Shown: positions 10,563-18,890 of the stretch, one piece after another
How the letters are laid out: the number at the start of each line of letters is the position of its first letter
Numbering within the stretch: the stretch's first letter is position 1
Assembly: GCA_019918135.1 (NCBI GenBank)
Contig: WBZZ01006013.1
Span: 1 to 64,000, forward strand
Source: Paulinella micropora
Lineage: Eukaryota > Cercozoa > Imbricatea > Euglyphida > Paulinellidae
DNA: 64,000 nt
Reading direction: 5' to 3'
Translations under genes and position numbers: made by a program
The notes under the pieces: generated by a model
Told to the model about the DNA's origin: nothing
Databases searched by the model: none
What the model saw: only the letters and a program-made list of their open reading frames with translations

Positions 10563-12032
10563 TTATGAAATAGTAATAACATTTGCCTTCACTTGAACCT
10601 CTCGCTGAGCAATGGCCACGGTGTAATGGTTGTGAGCATTATTCGCAGTCGTCGCAATGAATTCCCATCGTCGCTCCATAGACAGGTCAAGTCCGCTAAT
10701 CTCATTCTGGTCCTTGCTCCACAGCGGACGAGTGTTATCCCAAGCATCAACCCAGAACCAGTTATATTTGTATATGTCCGCATTCATCAAAGCTGAACCC
10801 TCAATCTTTGATTTCAAATACATATAGTCTTCTTCTAGGGAGGTATCAATATTAAACTCCTGCTGTCGTGCTCCGTCAAGTGTGGTGTAAAAATTTACAA
10901 CCTTAGCCTGTGCTCTGTTATCGTGGTCATAAGCAGTATTCTTTTTTTCTTCGTTGTTAAAAACTGAGTGATAAATCTTCTTCAAACGGCGACCATGACC
11001 TCTGTCAAATCGCATAATAATATTTTGGGTTGTGGATGCTCCAATTGAGTTCTTATAAACATAAGGATAATCAATGTTAAAACTCATACCCTCAGTGCTA
11101 GCAATCTTCGCCTGAATGGATTGAATGACATCAGGATTAGTTTCAACAGCCAGAAACAAAGCAAGATTAGTAACATCAGCACTGACAACCGTCCCCGCGG
11201 AGCCGACATTCGCAGTGTTAGCAGCAGTCGCCGCACCATTAGTCGCTGTATAACTAGCTCTGTCAGTAGCACTCCACACAATCCGCATCGTCAAAATCTC
11301 AGGAAACATAATGGTTTTATCAAGAGCGAAAATAGTATTAATAAGCATACTCAAAGGAATTTTCACATTGATAGCAGCAGCACCATTAACACCTGCCAAA
11401 TACTTTGCTTCGTTGTAATTAACATTTACAGGCGAAAGTGTGCCAGTGCCGTCAGTTAATGCTGTATCGTTATGACGACGAGCACTAATGGATGGTTCAG
11501 CAAACATAGCAAGAGTTCTTGCCGCCACGTTATCAGCACCATCTGTCATCGCACGAAAGTTAGTTCTAGTAGCTTCAACAGCACTAACATTAATCAATCC
11601 ATTCGCATTACACTTTTGAAGCATACAGCCGTATCCAGTAGCAATATCGTGATTAGGAAGGTCAAGGAAATCCTTCAAAGATATCTCGGGCTTCCAAAGC
11701 ATTTTAGTAGCCGTCCCGAGATGGTTAAGGTCGCACAGATAAACACCGCTACGGGTCTGAAGTTGAATTTGTCTAATGGATGAAAGGCAGTCCATAAAAA
11801 TTCTACTATAAATGTTAGCACCACCTGTTCTCAGAGTATAAGTAAAGCTCAAATAAGAGCGGGCAAGATTGAACGGACGACTGATAAGGTCAAATGATCG
11901 TTCTTGCCCATCAGCAGTGGTGACCTCAAAGGTTCCAGAGCCCTCACGTGGGGCGAGTTTATTCAAACGATAAGAAGCACTGATGTAGTCAGTTCTAGAA
12001 AAGTCTAGTTCGCCTCCGTGTTGAGTTGGCAT
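10563..12032 (-). CDS. mcp: Major capsid protein, double jelly-roll type (P1)
   Basis: A 489-residue protein starting MPTQHGGELDFSRTDYISAS. Length, position beside the penton gene, and beta-rich composition fit the double jelly-roll major capsid protein of Polintons and Polinton-like viruses, which forms the icosahedral shell. The stretches SGVYLCDLNHLGT, GMSFNIDYPYVYKNSIG and RFDRGHGRRLKKIYHSVFN are conserved in P2. The open frame looks whole. A conserved AT-rich upstream stretch (12035-12105) is shared with P2 and may be a virion-gene promoter. The capsid call rests on context as well as sequence. Confidence 0.8.
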   Translation of the reverse strand: MPTQHGGELDFSRTDYISASYRLNKLAPREGSGTFEVTTADGQERSFDLISRPFNLARSYLSFTYTLRTGGANIYSRIFMDCLSSIRQIQLQTRSGVYLCDLNHLGTATKMLWKPEISLKDFLDLPNHDIATGYGCMLQKCNANGLINVSAVEATRTNFRAMTDGADNVAARTLAMFAEPSISARRHNDTALTDGTGTLSPVNVNYNEAKYLAGVNGAAAINVKIPLSMLINTIFALDKTIMFPEILTMRIVWSATDRASYTATNGAATAANTANVGSAGTVVSADVTNLALFLAVETNPDVIQSIQAKIASTEGMSFNIDYPYVYKNSIGASTTQNIIMRFDRGHGRRLKKIYHSVFNNEEKKNTAYDHDNRAQAKVVNFYTTLDGARQQEFNIDTSLEEDYMYLKSKIEGSALMNADIYKYNWFWVDAWDNTRPLWSKDQNEISGLDLSMERRWEFIATTANNAHNHYTVAIAQREVQVKANVITIS

Positions 12033-12034
12033 TT

Positions 12035-12105
12035 TGTTTTTGATTTTTAGGCAGTTGAGATTATTTGCTAATTCACAAGAATATATTCATAGAAAAAAAT
12101 AATTA
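12035..12105 (-). promoter_or_regulatory. Conserved region upstream of capsid gene (P1)
   Basis: On the minus strand, the motif CTATGAATATATT after a T run is kept at the same distance upstream of the capsid start in P2 (33547-33610), although the surrounding bases differ. Candidate promoter for virion genes. Confidence 0.4.
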
Positions 12106-12121
12106 AATCAAAAATAATTAT

Positions 12122-12934
12122 TTATCTCTGTTTCAAAAGATTGAAAAAGGATGTAAATAAATTAAAATAATTAGTCTCTCTGTAAATCAACAAAGTCATA
12201 ACAACTCCCAAACCATTAAGATTTATAGCCTGATCGTTTTCGTCTGTAAGATAAAACCTATATACATTATTTGAACTGGTGGATAATTTCTTACCATACT
12301 CAGACCCGCTTCCGTCGTATATAACAGCACCAAAAGGAATTTCGTTGGCAGTGTATATTTCTTGTAGCACGTGATTATCTCCTTCACCAACTAAGTCCGA
12401 TTGAAGGTATAAAGTCTTTTCACCAGTTAAAATAATTACATTTGGCGATTTAATAAAATCATCAGCAAAGAAATATGTGGAATTTCTATCAAACCCCATT
12501 ACTTCGTGAATACGGGTATCAGCATCAAATATAAACCGCGGTTGAATACCTCCGTTATTTGAAACACTGAATGTTAATTTGCCATCTTCTGGTTCTATGT
12601 TGGTATTATTACTGGATACAACATAAGTATAATTATTTGGGCTGTCTGCGGTTAGCACCTCCGACAACTTATTTTTTAGATTGTTCATTGTGTAGTTTCC
12701 CTCAGGTATCGTAATTAAAGCCTCATACCCGTCTTCGCTAAGAGTAAAGGTATTATATGGTGAAGCCACAGAGTAATACGACTTTGGAATGTAAATGTGT
12801 AATATTTTACAATGTGTGGGATTGTCTAGTGATTTTAAGTTTATTTCGTGTGTAAAGTCGCTATCTGTGCCTGTTATTCTGTTTTTACTATTTATGTAAT
12901 AGATACCACTTGACCTGCCCCCTTTGTAATCCAT
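12122..12934 (-). CDS. Penton / minor capsid protein (P1)
   Basis: A 270-residue protein starting MDYKGGRSSGIYYINSKNR; this start was chosen because the P2 homologue begins there, although six more codons are open upstream. It is nearly identical to P2. Position next to the major capsid gene, size, and the N-terminal SSGIYYINSKNRITGTDSDF motif fit the single jelly-roll penton (minor capsid) protein of Polinton-like viruses, which fills the five-fold vertices. The start codon region lies in the 5' arm of an intergenic hairpin (12936-13006). Confidence 0.72.
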   Translation of the reverse strand: MDYKGGRSSGIYYINSKNRITGTDSDFTHEINLKSLDNPTHCKILHIYIPKSYYSVASPYNTFTLSEDGYEALITIPEGNYTMNNLKNKLSEVLTADSPNNYTYVVSSNNTNIEPEDGKLTFSVSNNGGIQPRFIFDADTRIHEVMGFDRNSTYFFADDFIKSPNVIILTGEKTLYLQSDLVGEGDNHVLQEIYTANEIPFGAVIYDGSGSEYGKKLSTSSNNVYRFYLTDENDQAINLNGLGVVMTLLIYRETNYFNLFTSFFNLLKQR

Positions 12935-12935
12935 T

Positions 12936-13097
12936 GATTTTCTAAATTCCAACTTTCGCTACGCTTTTCGTAAATCTCAAACTCGTTTGAGATAATTTAG
13001 AAAATCGTTTTCCTATATTATTAAATATATTTTTTTCAAAATGAAGTTTGTAAAACACACGAGAGTTGCGGTAGCAACGAGAGTGTGAATTTACAAA
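12936..13097 (-). promoter_or_regulatory. Two-hairpin spacer module (P1, first copy)
   Basis: Hairpin A: GATTTTCTAAATT (12936-12948) pairs perfectly with 12994-13006, with a palindrome in its loop. Hairpin B: arms at about 13050-13064 and 13082-13097 (GTTTGTAAAACACAC against GTGTGAATTTACAAAT) with an inner GTTGC/GCAAC stem. Hairpin B overlaps the end of the protease gene and A touches the penton start. The same two-hairpin layout occurs at 15218-15362 and in P2 at 34450-34624, so it probably acts as a 3'-end plus 5'-start signal between virion genes. Confidence 0.6.
12974..12993. repeat. 20-bp palindrome, type 1 (intergenic)
   Basis: ATCTCAAACTCGTTTGAGAT, 9-base arms around TC, inside the loop of spacer hairpin A. 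Confidence 0.85.
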
Positions 13098-13819
13098 TAG
13101 GTATCAAAATTACCATATCCATTCTGTGCTTTCAACTTTTCCGCTTCTTCTTCTTTTAAGTCTGTGAAACCCGAACTAAACTTAAATCGGTTGCCTTTCG
13201 CTCGCTCCATTAAAAACCTCATTGAGTGCCATCCACAAGTTGAGGAAGTATCACTCTGTTGCTTTACTTGATTTACCTTCATCAATAAATAACTATCGGG
13301 GTGGCTTTTGTCAATTAGTAGTTTCATTTGTTGTTGAAAGTCTTCAGTTGGTTGGTAAAGTGCTAATGGGTCATACACTTCCACTGACCTGTCTTTATCC
13401 AGACTTATCCATACGGCGATCCAATGAGACCCTGATTGATTGTGGTTGTCCAAATTCATAATAAATCCGTATCGCTTTCTTTTTTCTGGATTTAGTTTGT
13501 AGATTTCATCACTTGCTATCGCTCCGAGATACCATCCATATTTTTTCATTATGTCATCTATTTCGTTAGTCATTAGCCCGCGCCCCTCACCCTCTTGCTG
13601 TGGCTGTGGCTTTGGCTCTGGCTCTGGTTGCTGTTGCTCTTGCTCTGTCTCTGGTTGCTGTGGTTGTGGCTCTGGTTGCTGTGGTTGTGTCTCTGGTGGC
13701 GGTGGTAGCGGTTGGGGCATTCCCTCGTCAATATTTAAATCCGCTGAAACTTGTTTATCTACATTTGGGTCTATTGTCATTTTGCTAGTTAGAGTTTTTA
13801 CAAAATCCTTTTTATTCAT
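13091..13819 (-). CDS. Adenain-type cysteine protease (P1)
   Basis: A 242-residue Ulp1/adenain (C5-like) protease that would process virion precursors. The catalytic order is visible: His122 in GSHWIAVW, Asp140 in VEVYDPLA, Cys185 in STCGWHSMRF. Residues 35-78 are a Pro/Gln/Glu-rich linker built of short repeats. In P2 the same catalytic domain is the C-terminal part of one 555-residue protein whose N-terminus matches the separate gene upstream here (13843-15210), so the two genes of P1 are a split or fusion variant. The end overlaps a hairpin. Confidence 0.88.
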   Translation of the reverse strand: MNKKDFVKTLTSKMTIDPNVDKQVSADLNIDEGMPQPLPPPPETQPQQPEPQPQQPETEQEQQQPEPEPKPQPQQEGEGRGLMTNEIDDIMKKYGWYLGAIASDEIYKLNPEKRKRYGFIMNLDNHNQSGSHWIAVWISLDKDRSVEVYDPLALYQPTEDFQQQMKLLIDKSHPDSYLLMKVNQVKQQSDTSSTCGWHSMRFLMERAKGNRFKFSSGFTDLKEEEAEKLKAQNGYGNFDTYL

Positions 13820-13842
13820 TGTGTGCCTCCAATCTTTGCGGG

Positions 13843-15210
13843 CTAAGTATTTTTTTTTTTCGCTATTGAAAATACCTTATTAATTAATTCATCTAATGTC
13901 TTCGCTCCAGTGTCTACGCGACTCTTGGGGGTATGGTAGGGGGTTTTTCCCCCTCCAGTACCTTTTTGTTCAGTAATACCCATATACTCTTCATATCTAG
14001 CATAATCCGCCACTTTTCTTTTTACGTTTTTCACCTCACTTCCAACATCAATATTAAACCTTTTAATCATGTTAATAATCCACTTTGAAGTGTCTTTGTA
14101 ATTTAATTTGTTATGACCATCATTATCAAGTCTCTTTTTTAAAGCCTGTGCTAACTCTTTTATGGTAATGGTTGGGTGATAAGTTTTTGAAAATCCAGAG
14201 ATTAAAAATTGATTAATTTGTAAATTTTCAAGATGCTTACCCTTTTCTTCTGCTTTCTTTTTTTCCTTTTCAAGTTTTTCTTTATATTCTTCTGCTAACT
14301 TTTTCTGTTCTTCTAAAGATGTCGCTGTGGCTATAGCCATCTGAATATCTTGACTGGCTTTTTGTAAGTCTTTGAGACTCATCTTTTTAATGAATTTATC
14401 TGTATATCCTGCTAATTTCAGTGTTTCAATATCTTTCTGCTTTTGCTTTTTTTCTTCCTCATATTGCTCTTTCGTTTTCAATGGTGCTTCATCTCCTAAA
14501 TTAGGTAAGGCTGGTGCTTGTGGTGGTGCTCCAAATGGTGGTGCTAATGGATTATCTCCAACATGTTGGAGATATGGTGCTTGTGGCGGTGCTTGTGGCG
14601 GTGCTTGTGGCTGTCCATATTGTGGTGGCATAATATATTGATATTGCGGTGGCGGTGGTAATGCTTGTATTCTATTTTTTCTGTCTTCTTCATATTTTAC
14701 ATCATCTATGAGTTTTTGCTCCCTTCTTAGTTCTCTGTCTTTTTGCTCTTGTCGTTCCTTAATATCTGATAGTTCATTGCGGTGTATCCTTGCTAACTCA
14801 TCCTGCCTTTCCTTCGCATCTGCTACGTCTTTTCGTTCTAGCCTTTTCTTTTCTTCTTCTAAATCCTCCCTTTTCTTCTTTTCCTTTTCTTCCTCGTCAT
14901 GTATTAACTCATATTTCTTTTGTAAGTTGCTTTGTATCTGGTTTCGGTTCTCGTGTTCAAGACGATTGAAATCAGATTTGATTATTTTTTCCCTTGGTTT
15001 GCGACTAGCCCTTTGCGACTTTGGTTTGCTAATATATTTCATAAAAAGTTTAACGATTTGTAATGTGCTTAAATCATTTGTTTTCTTACCAAAATTAAGA
15101 TAATATTTTTTGCCCTTCTGGATAATATATGGCCTCCCGCTCTTATTTCTATAAACTCGTGGTGGACGGACTTTCGCCTTTTTCACATTCTTAGTCTTAG
15201 CCGAACCCAT
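13843..15210 (-). CDS. Basic coiled-coil virion-like protein (P1)
   Basis: A 455-residue protein. The basic N-terminus (PRVYRNKSGRPYIIQKGKKY then YLNFGKKTND) is followed by a long charged coiled coil (about residues 85-180), a Pro/Gln/Ala-rich stretch with PPQAP repeats (about 185-245), a second coiled coil, and a C-terminal globular part absent from P2. The first 140 residues are close to identical to the N-terminus of the P2 protease fusion. Role unknown; a core or scaffold protein is plausible from its place upstream of the protease. A palindrome (14554-14573) encodes part of the Pro-rich linker. Confidence 0.6.
   Translation of the reverse strand: MGSAKTKNVKKAKVRPPRVYRNKSGRPYIIQKGKKYYLNFGKKTNDLSTLQIVKLFMKYISKPKSQRASRKPREKIIKSDFNRLEHENRNQIQSNLQKKYELIHDEEEKEKKKREDLEEEKKRLERKDVADAKERQDELARIHRNELSDIKERQEQKDRELRREQKLIDDVKYEEDRKNRIQALPPPPQYQYIMPPQYGQPQAPPQAPPQAPYLQHVGDNPLAPPFGAPPQAPALPNLGDEAPLKTKEQYEEEKKQKQKDIETLKLAGYTDKFIKKMSLKDLQKASQDIQMAIATATSLEEQKKLAEEYKEKLEKEKKKAEEKGKHLENLQINQFLISGFSKTYHPTITIKELAQALKKRLDNDGHNKLNYKDTSKWIINMIKRFNIDVGSEVKNVKRKVADYARYEEYMGITEQKGTGGGKTPYHTPKSRVDTGAKTLDELINKVFSIAKKKNT
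14554..14573. repeat. 20-bp palindrome inside coiled-coil gene (P1)
   Basis: ATCTCCAACATGTTGGAGAT, a perfect palindrome, read as part of YLQHVGDN in the Pro-rich linker of the minus-strand gene. Its flank ATGGTGC is the same as beside the TIR copies at 24837-24893. Confidence 0.9.
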
Positions 15211-15217
15211 TATATAG

Positions 15218-15362
15218 ATAGTTTAGAATTGCGCTTCGTGCTTTCGCACTCTCACTTATTCTAAACCATCGTTTTTTTATTTGAGAAAAAATTAATCTGT
15301 TTTCGATGTTTGTAAAACACACGAAAATGAGTGAAACGAATGAGAGTGTGGATTTACAAATA
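15218..15362 (-). promoter_or_regulatory. Two-hairpin spacer module (P1, second copy)
   Basis: Hairpin A: GATAGTTTAGAAT near 15218 against ATTCTAAACCATC ending near 15268, 12 of 13 paired. Hairpin B: GTTTGTAAAACACAC near 15309 against GTGTGGATTTACAAAT ending near 15361. It separates the coiled-coil gene from the small basic protein gene, in the same layout as 12936-13097. Confidence 0.6.
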
Positions 15363-15365
15363 TCT

Positions 15366-15683
15366 TTATCTAAACTTTACAGCACCTCCTCGTTGCTTAC
15401 CATACCCAAGTTTTGCGGCAGTAGCACTAACACTACCAGCGTAAGGCACCCCAACACTACTCAACGCCCCCGCAGTCCTAGAGATTACCTTATTATCGCG
15501 AAGGAATTTATTAACAGCCAAGGCAATTTTTCCGACCTTAGCCCAGTTAATCTTTCCTCCCTTTTGACCGCTCTTCTTGGATCTTGTCCGAGATACTTTT
15601 TTTCCTCCCTTCTGTGGCATTGATGGATTGTATCCGATGTTATATCCTGATGGTTGTGAAATTATCACTGGTGATACTGGCAT
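15366..15683 (-). CDS. Small basic glycine/lysine-rich protein (P1)
   Basis: A 105-residue protein starting MPVSPVIISQPSGYNIGYNP, the start shared with P2 (36345-36653). It has a Lys/Arg/Gly-rich middle (residues about 25-48) followed by a more hydrophobic tail (VISRTAGALSSVGVPYAGSV) and a final GKQRGGAVKFR. The charge fits a DNA-binding core protein and the tail a membrane-active helix, as in small adenovirus-type core or cement proteins, but I cannot assign a family. It sits between the packaging ATPase and the coiled-coil gene. Confidence 0.55.
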   Translation of the reverse strand: MPVSPVIISQPSGYNIGYNPSMPQKGGKKVSRTRSKKSGQKGGKINWAKVGKIALAVNKFLRDNKVISRTAGALSSVGVPYAGSVSATAAKLGYGKQRGGAVKFR

Positions 15684-15723
15684 ATATAATACAGAAAAAT
15701 AATTAATTACGAATTTTATTTTT

Positions 15724-16555
15724 TTACTTAAGACGATAAGCAAAGTTTTTTCTTAACTCATCATCAACACTTGAAACATAAAGAAAATTAAATCTCTCTT
15801 TCGTCGCCTCGTGATACTTTTGAAGAAAATAATCAAAATCAAAAGATAAGTCTAAGTGTTTATACACGAGTTCCATTTTGTCCTGAGACTGGCTTGGAAA
15901 GATTAATAGATAATCTAATTGCTTAATGGCTTCTGGCCGTAGGTCGTTCAGATACTGACTAGACATAATCACCTTTGATTTATAGTGCCTATTCTTTTTT
16001 AACAAATCACTTACTGACTTATCTCTTAAACCGCTCCCTAAATCATCCAAAACAAAAACAACCTCTGGAGAAATATACTTACTTGGTCTTTCTTTCGGTG
16101 CCTCCTTTATCTGTTTCTTTTCTTTTCCAAAGTATAAAAATTGTGGCTTCTCTATTTCTTCTTCATCCTGTTTAATTTCTCCTTCGTTGCTCGTCGTTTC
16201 TATTTAGTTTGTCAAGTTCGTAATCTATGACACTATCTCCGACACGTCGGAGATTACCATCTGATTTAAGAAAGGTATAAATTGCCATTGGGTTGCCTCT
16301 GTTCTTAAAGTGCTTAACCATTGCTTTATAAATGTAGTCCTTGTGGATTGTTGAAGCGATAATAACAATACGGGTTTTTCTGTCTGTTGTCCGTTTCAGT
16401 ATTTCAAAGAGTGCTGTTGTTTTCCCGCTCTTCTTACGAGCGAGAAGAAATATGTTGGCATACGGCTCATTAAATAATTTATAGCCCTTGGCTTTTTTAT
16501 TTCCATCACCCTCTTGTTTTACTGGCTTCACCTTAATGCTATTGATTTTTTCCAT
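15724..16555 (-). pseudogene. A32-like packaging ATPase (P1, broken)
   Basis: FtsK/HerA-type genome-packaging ATPase of Polintons. Walker A (ARKKSGKTT) and Walker B (VVFVLDDLG) are both readable, followed by the conserved SSQYLNDLRPEAIKQLDYLL part. It looks broken by about one change; the P2 gene (36691-37503) looks whole. A 20-bp palindrome lies inside it at 16235-16254, where P2 has a shorter sequence. Confidence 0.88.
16235..16254. repeat. 20-bp palindrome inside ATPase gene (P1)
   Basis: ATCTCCGACACGTCGGAGAT. It is read as part of GNLRRVGDSV in P1 where P2 has only VNVT, a net gain of 18 bases that keeps the frame. Confidence 0.9.
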
Positions 16556-16593
16556 CTTATATATCATAAGTCAAATTTTCTTAAAAATTAGAC

Positions 16594-16956
16594 TTAAGCA
16601 AGAAAATCTAGGCACACAACAATTCTTCCCGCTAAATTTCCTGTGTCAATATTTCCGCTGTCAGTTTCAAGGATTTTAAATGTATATTGGCCGTCAGTCC
16701 ATCCGACAACACCCAAATTATAACCGAGATTTGAAATGTTTGCTATATTACTATCCGCGAATGTTCCAATAATTCCAATTCTATCCATGTAAAGAATTCT
16801 GGTTTTCGTCTCTGTCTGGTCGTTCATATAGTGGATAAACTTAACATTCATTTTGGTGGGTGTGAATGACATTTGGATATTCTTATTAAATGTTTTGCTT
16901 CCTCCCGCAAAATCATTGCTCAGAAAAATAATCTTTTGGTATTTATAGTCAGTCAT
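16594..16956 (-). CDS. Conserved small virion-block protein (P1)
   Basis: A 120-residue protein starting MTDYKYQKIIFLSNDFAGGS. It is almost identical to the P2 protein at 37512-37874, so it is a real gene. The composition is beta-rich (MSFTPTKMNVKFIHYMNDQT, RILYMDRIGIIGTFADS), with no membrane segment or known motif. It lies just upstream of the ATPase in the minus-strand virion block, so a minor structural role is likely. I do not recognise the family. Confidence 0.6.
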   Translation of the reverse strand: MTDYKYQKIIFLSNDFAGGSKTFNKNIQMSFTPTKMNVKFIHYMNDQTETKTRILYMDRIGIIGTFADSNIANISNLGYNLGVVGWTDGQYTFKILETDSGNIDTGNLAGRIVVCLDFLA

Positions 16957-17047
16957 GGTTATATTACTGATGATAAACTTTTTAATAATCAAAATATTTT
17001 CGCGGACTGCCTGCGACTTTTACTCACGGATAAGTGAAAAAAAGAAT

Positions 17048-17239
17048 ATAAGTTGTGTTTATTGTATCCAGAGCGGGATTAACTCAAAAATCAAATGTAT
17101 TTACAAACCAATGTCAGATTGGTGTATAAGTTTTGATGAAGCCCTGCCTTTAATGTGCGATATGTTGAATTTTAATGAAAATTCAACATTGGATGCTATG
17201 TGGTATAAAATACATATATACGAGTGTTCATTTCTTTGA
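17048..17239 (+). CDS. Small Cys-containing protein on opposite strand (P1)
   Basis: A short plus-strand gene set in the minus-strand virion block. It encodes SCVYCIQSGINSKIKCIYKP then MSDWCISFDEALPLMC, and the Cys pattern and PMSDWCISFDEA core are conserved in P2 (37966-38121). The start is not certain. A hairpin insertion (17162-17189) adds nine residues relative to P2. Its 3' end overlaps the end of the membrane-protein gene. Function unknown; possibly a small metal-binding regulator. Confidence 0.5.
   Translation: MSCVYCIQSGINSKIKCIYKPMSDWCISFDEALPLMCDMLNFNENSTLDAMWYKIHIYECSFL
17162..17189. repeat. Hairpin insertion, type 2, in small Cys gene (P1)
   Basis: ATGTTGAATTTT (17162-17173), loop AATG, then AAAATTCAACAT (17178-17189): a perfect 12-bp stem. 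P2 lacks it; P1 is 27 bases longer here and stays in frame. Confidence 0.88.
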
Positions 17240-17581
17240 AGAAGGCGATGGAAGGCATATCCCAATCAAAAGTGTTAAAATACCGACATAAGTATTAGCA
17301 ACCTCGCACGGCAAGTTCTTTTCAGATAGCCTTACGATACAAAGGGTTATAATTGCTATAATGATACCCATTTGAAATAAGTATTTAATAAGGCGGCTGT
17401 CTGTCGGTCTATTTTTCATACAACAGCACGACCAGTTATCTTCCAATTCATGCTCTACTTTTTTTTCCTCAGTCTTTAGTTCTACTTCAAGAACACGGGA
17501 TTTTAATTCTGGAGTTAGTTCGCCATCCATATCCATAATAGGTGGGGGTCTGTGAAGTCTAGTCGTATTATTGTTTGACAT
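17228..17581 (-). CDS. Two-span membrane protein (P1)
   Basis: A 117-residue protein with a Pro-rich N-terminus (RLHRPPPIMDMDGELTPE), a charged helix, a Cys triplet (CCC near residue 52) and two hydrophobic segments (about 66-87, YLFQMGIIIAIITLCIVRL; and about 93-110, TYVGILTLLIGICLPSP). It is conserved in P2 (38077-38469). The 14-base overlap with the fibre gene upstream suggests one transcript. A virion membrane or assembly protein is possible; the family is not named here. Confidence 0.65.
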   Translation of the reverse strand: MSNNNTTRLHRPPPIMDMDGELTPELKSRVLEVELKTEEKKVEHELEDNWSCCCMKNRPTDSRLIKYLFQMGIIIAIITLCIVRLSEKNLPCEVANTYVGILTLLIGICLPSPSSKK

Positions 17582-17645
17582 TTTCTCTAATTTCTTGTAG
17601 TATATTCATAAGATTTTTATTTTCTTTTTCTAAATTATCTACCCT

Positions 17646-17665
17646 ATCTCGGACATGTCCGAGAT
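17646..17665. repeat. 20-bp palindrome inside fibre gene (P1)
   Basis: ATCTCGGACATGTCCGAGAT, perfect. It is read as DNLGHVRD in the C-terminal coiled coil; P2 is 21 bases shorter there. Confidence 0.88.
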
Positions 17666-18359
17666 TATCTGATAATTGTTGAACGGCCTTAATTAACGGG
17701 GCAATAAACTCGGAATAACCTATGCCATAACCGACATCACCACTATCAATACATTTAACATCTTCTGGCTTAACACTCACACCTTTCAATTCGTATTCCG
17801 CTCTTTGCTTTGGACACGGAACCATAATTTTTTCTTTTATAAAACCGCCAAAATCTAACATATCCATTTCTGTTAGTATTTCTTCTAATTCCTGTGCTAT
17901 TAAGCCAGTCCTACATTTCTTTTTGTCGTCAATCATACGATAGCAGACTGGATTTAACTTATTAATAAAATCTAAGCCTAAACATTCCTTTATATCTTCT
18001 TTTTTTCTCCTGTCTGAATATTGAATTGGATTAGACAATACCCATAATTGCCCATCACTCCCTCTCAAAGACATTAAAGCAGTATTTGAATTATTCTCCC
18101 ATATGAACCCACTCGTTGAAGAACCATTTAATCTAAATCTAATAGAATAAGAAGTTAATCCTCCGCCTACTCCTCCTGCTGGTGCTGTTCCTCCACTTAA
18201 TGATTTATTAGCCCCAGACTGGCTCATATAAATCCCCCAGTTTGAATCTCCAATGTCCCACATAAATATTCCTCTCGCATTTGTCCCGTCTGTTTGCCCT
18301 TGAATTGCTATTTTTGCCCCATTAGTTGATGCTGATGCCGTTGTTAGTGTGCCTGTGTA

Positions 18360-18890
18360 TGTAATTCCCGCATTTGCCGTTATTAATCCGCTCGCCGTTA
18401 ATGTTGTTGTTGATATACCCGCATTTGCCGTTATTAATCCACTCGCAGTGATCGTAGTTGTTGATACACCAGCACTAGCCGTTATTAATCCTTTTGTCCA
18501 TAAAGTCCCGTTTGCCCCGTTTAATGACATTAACAATTGTTCGGAAGAGTTCTCCCATATAAAACCATCTGTTGAAACATTGCTAACTCTAAATCTAACG
18601 GCGAAAGAAGTAAAATCGTTTCCAGCAACGGCTGATGCCACTCCACCTGCTAGAGATTTATTGGCTCCAGATTGTGCCATATAAATACCATAATTTGTAT
18701 TGCCAGTGTCCCACAAAAATATTCCTCTTGTATTACCTCCATTAGTATTTCCTTGTATAACTATGCTTGAACCTCCTGTTGCTGTTAGTAGGCCACTCGC
18801 GGTTGCCGTTGTTGTTGATATACCCGCATTTGCCGTTATTAATCCACTCGCGGTTGCTGTTGTTGTTGATATACCCGCGGTTGAAGTAAT
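18360..18890 (-). repeat. 45-base tandem-type repeats in fibre gene (P1)
   Basis: Two clusters (about 18360-18500 and 18785-18890) of a 45-base unit reading GISTTTATASGLITANA. They frame two related receptor-type segments (SGANKSLSGG and SGANKSLAGG), so a larger block including the repeats has been duplicated inside the gene. Confidence 0.75.

Noticed and set aside
13551-13883. Cys/Gly-rich and Leu/Val-rich proteins opposite the protease linker and fibre genes
   Set aside because: These are shadow frames produced by Pro/Gln-rich or Thr/Ile-rich repeats on the real coding strand.
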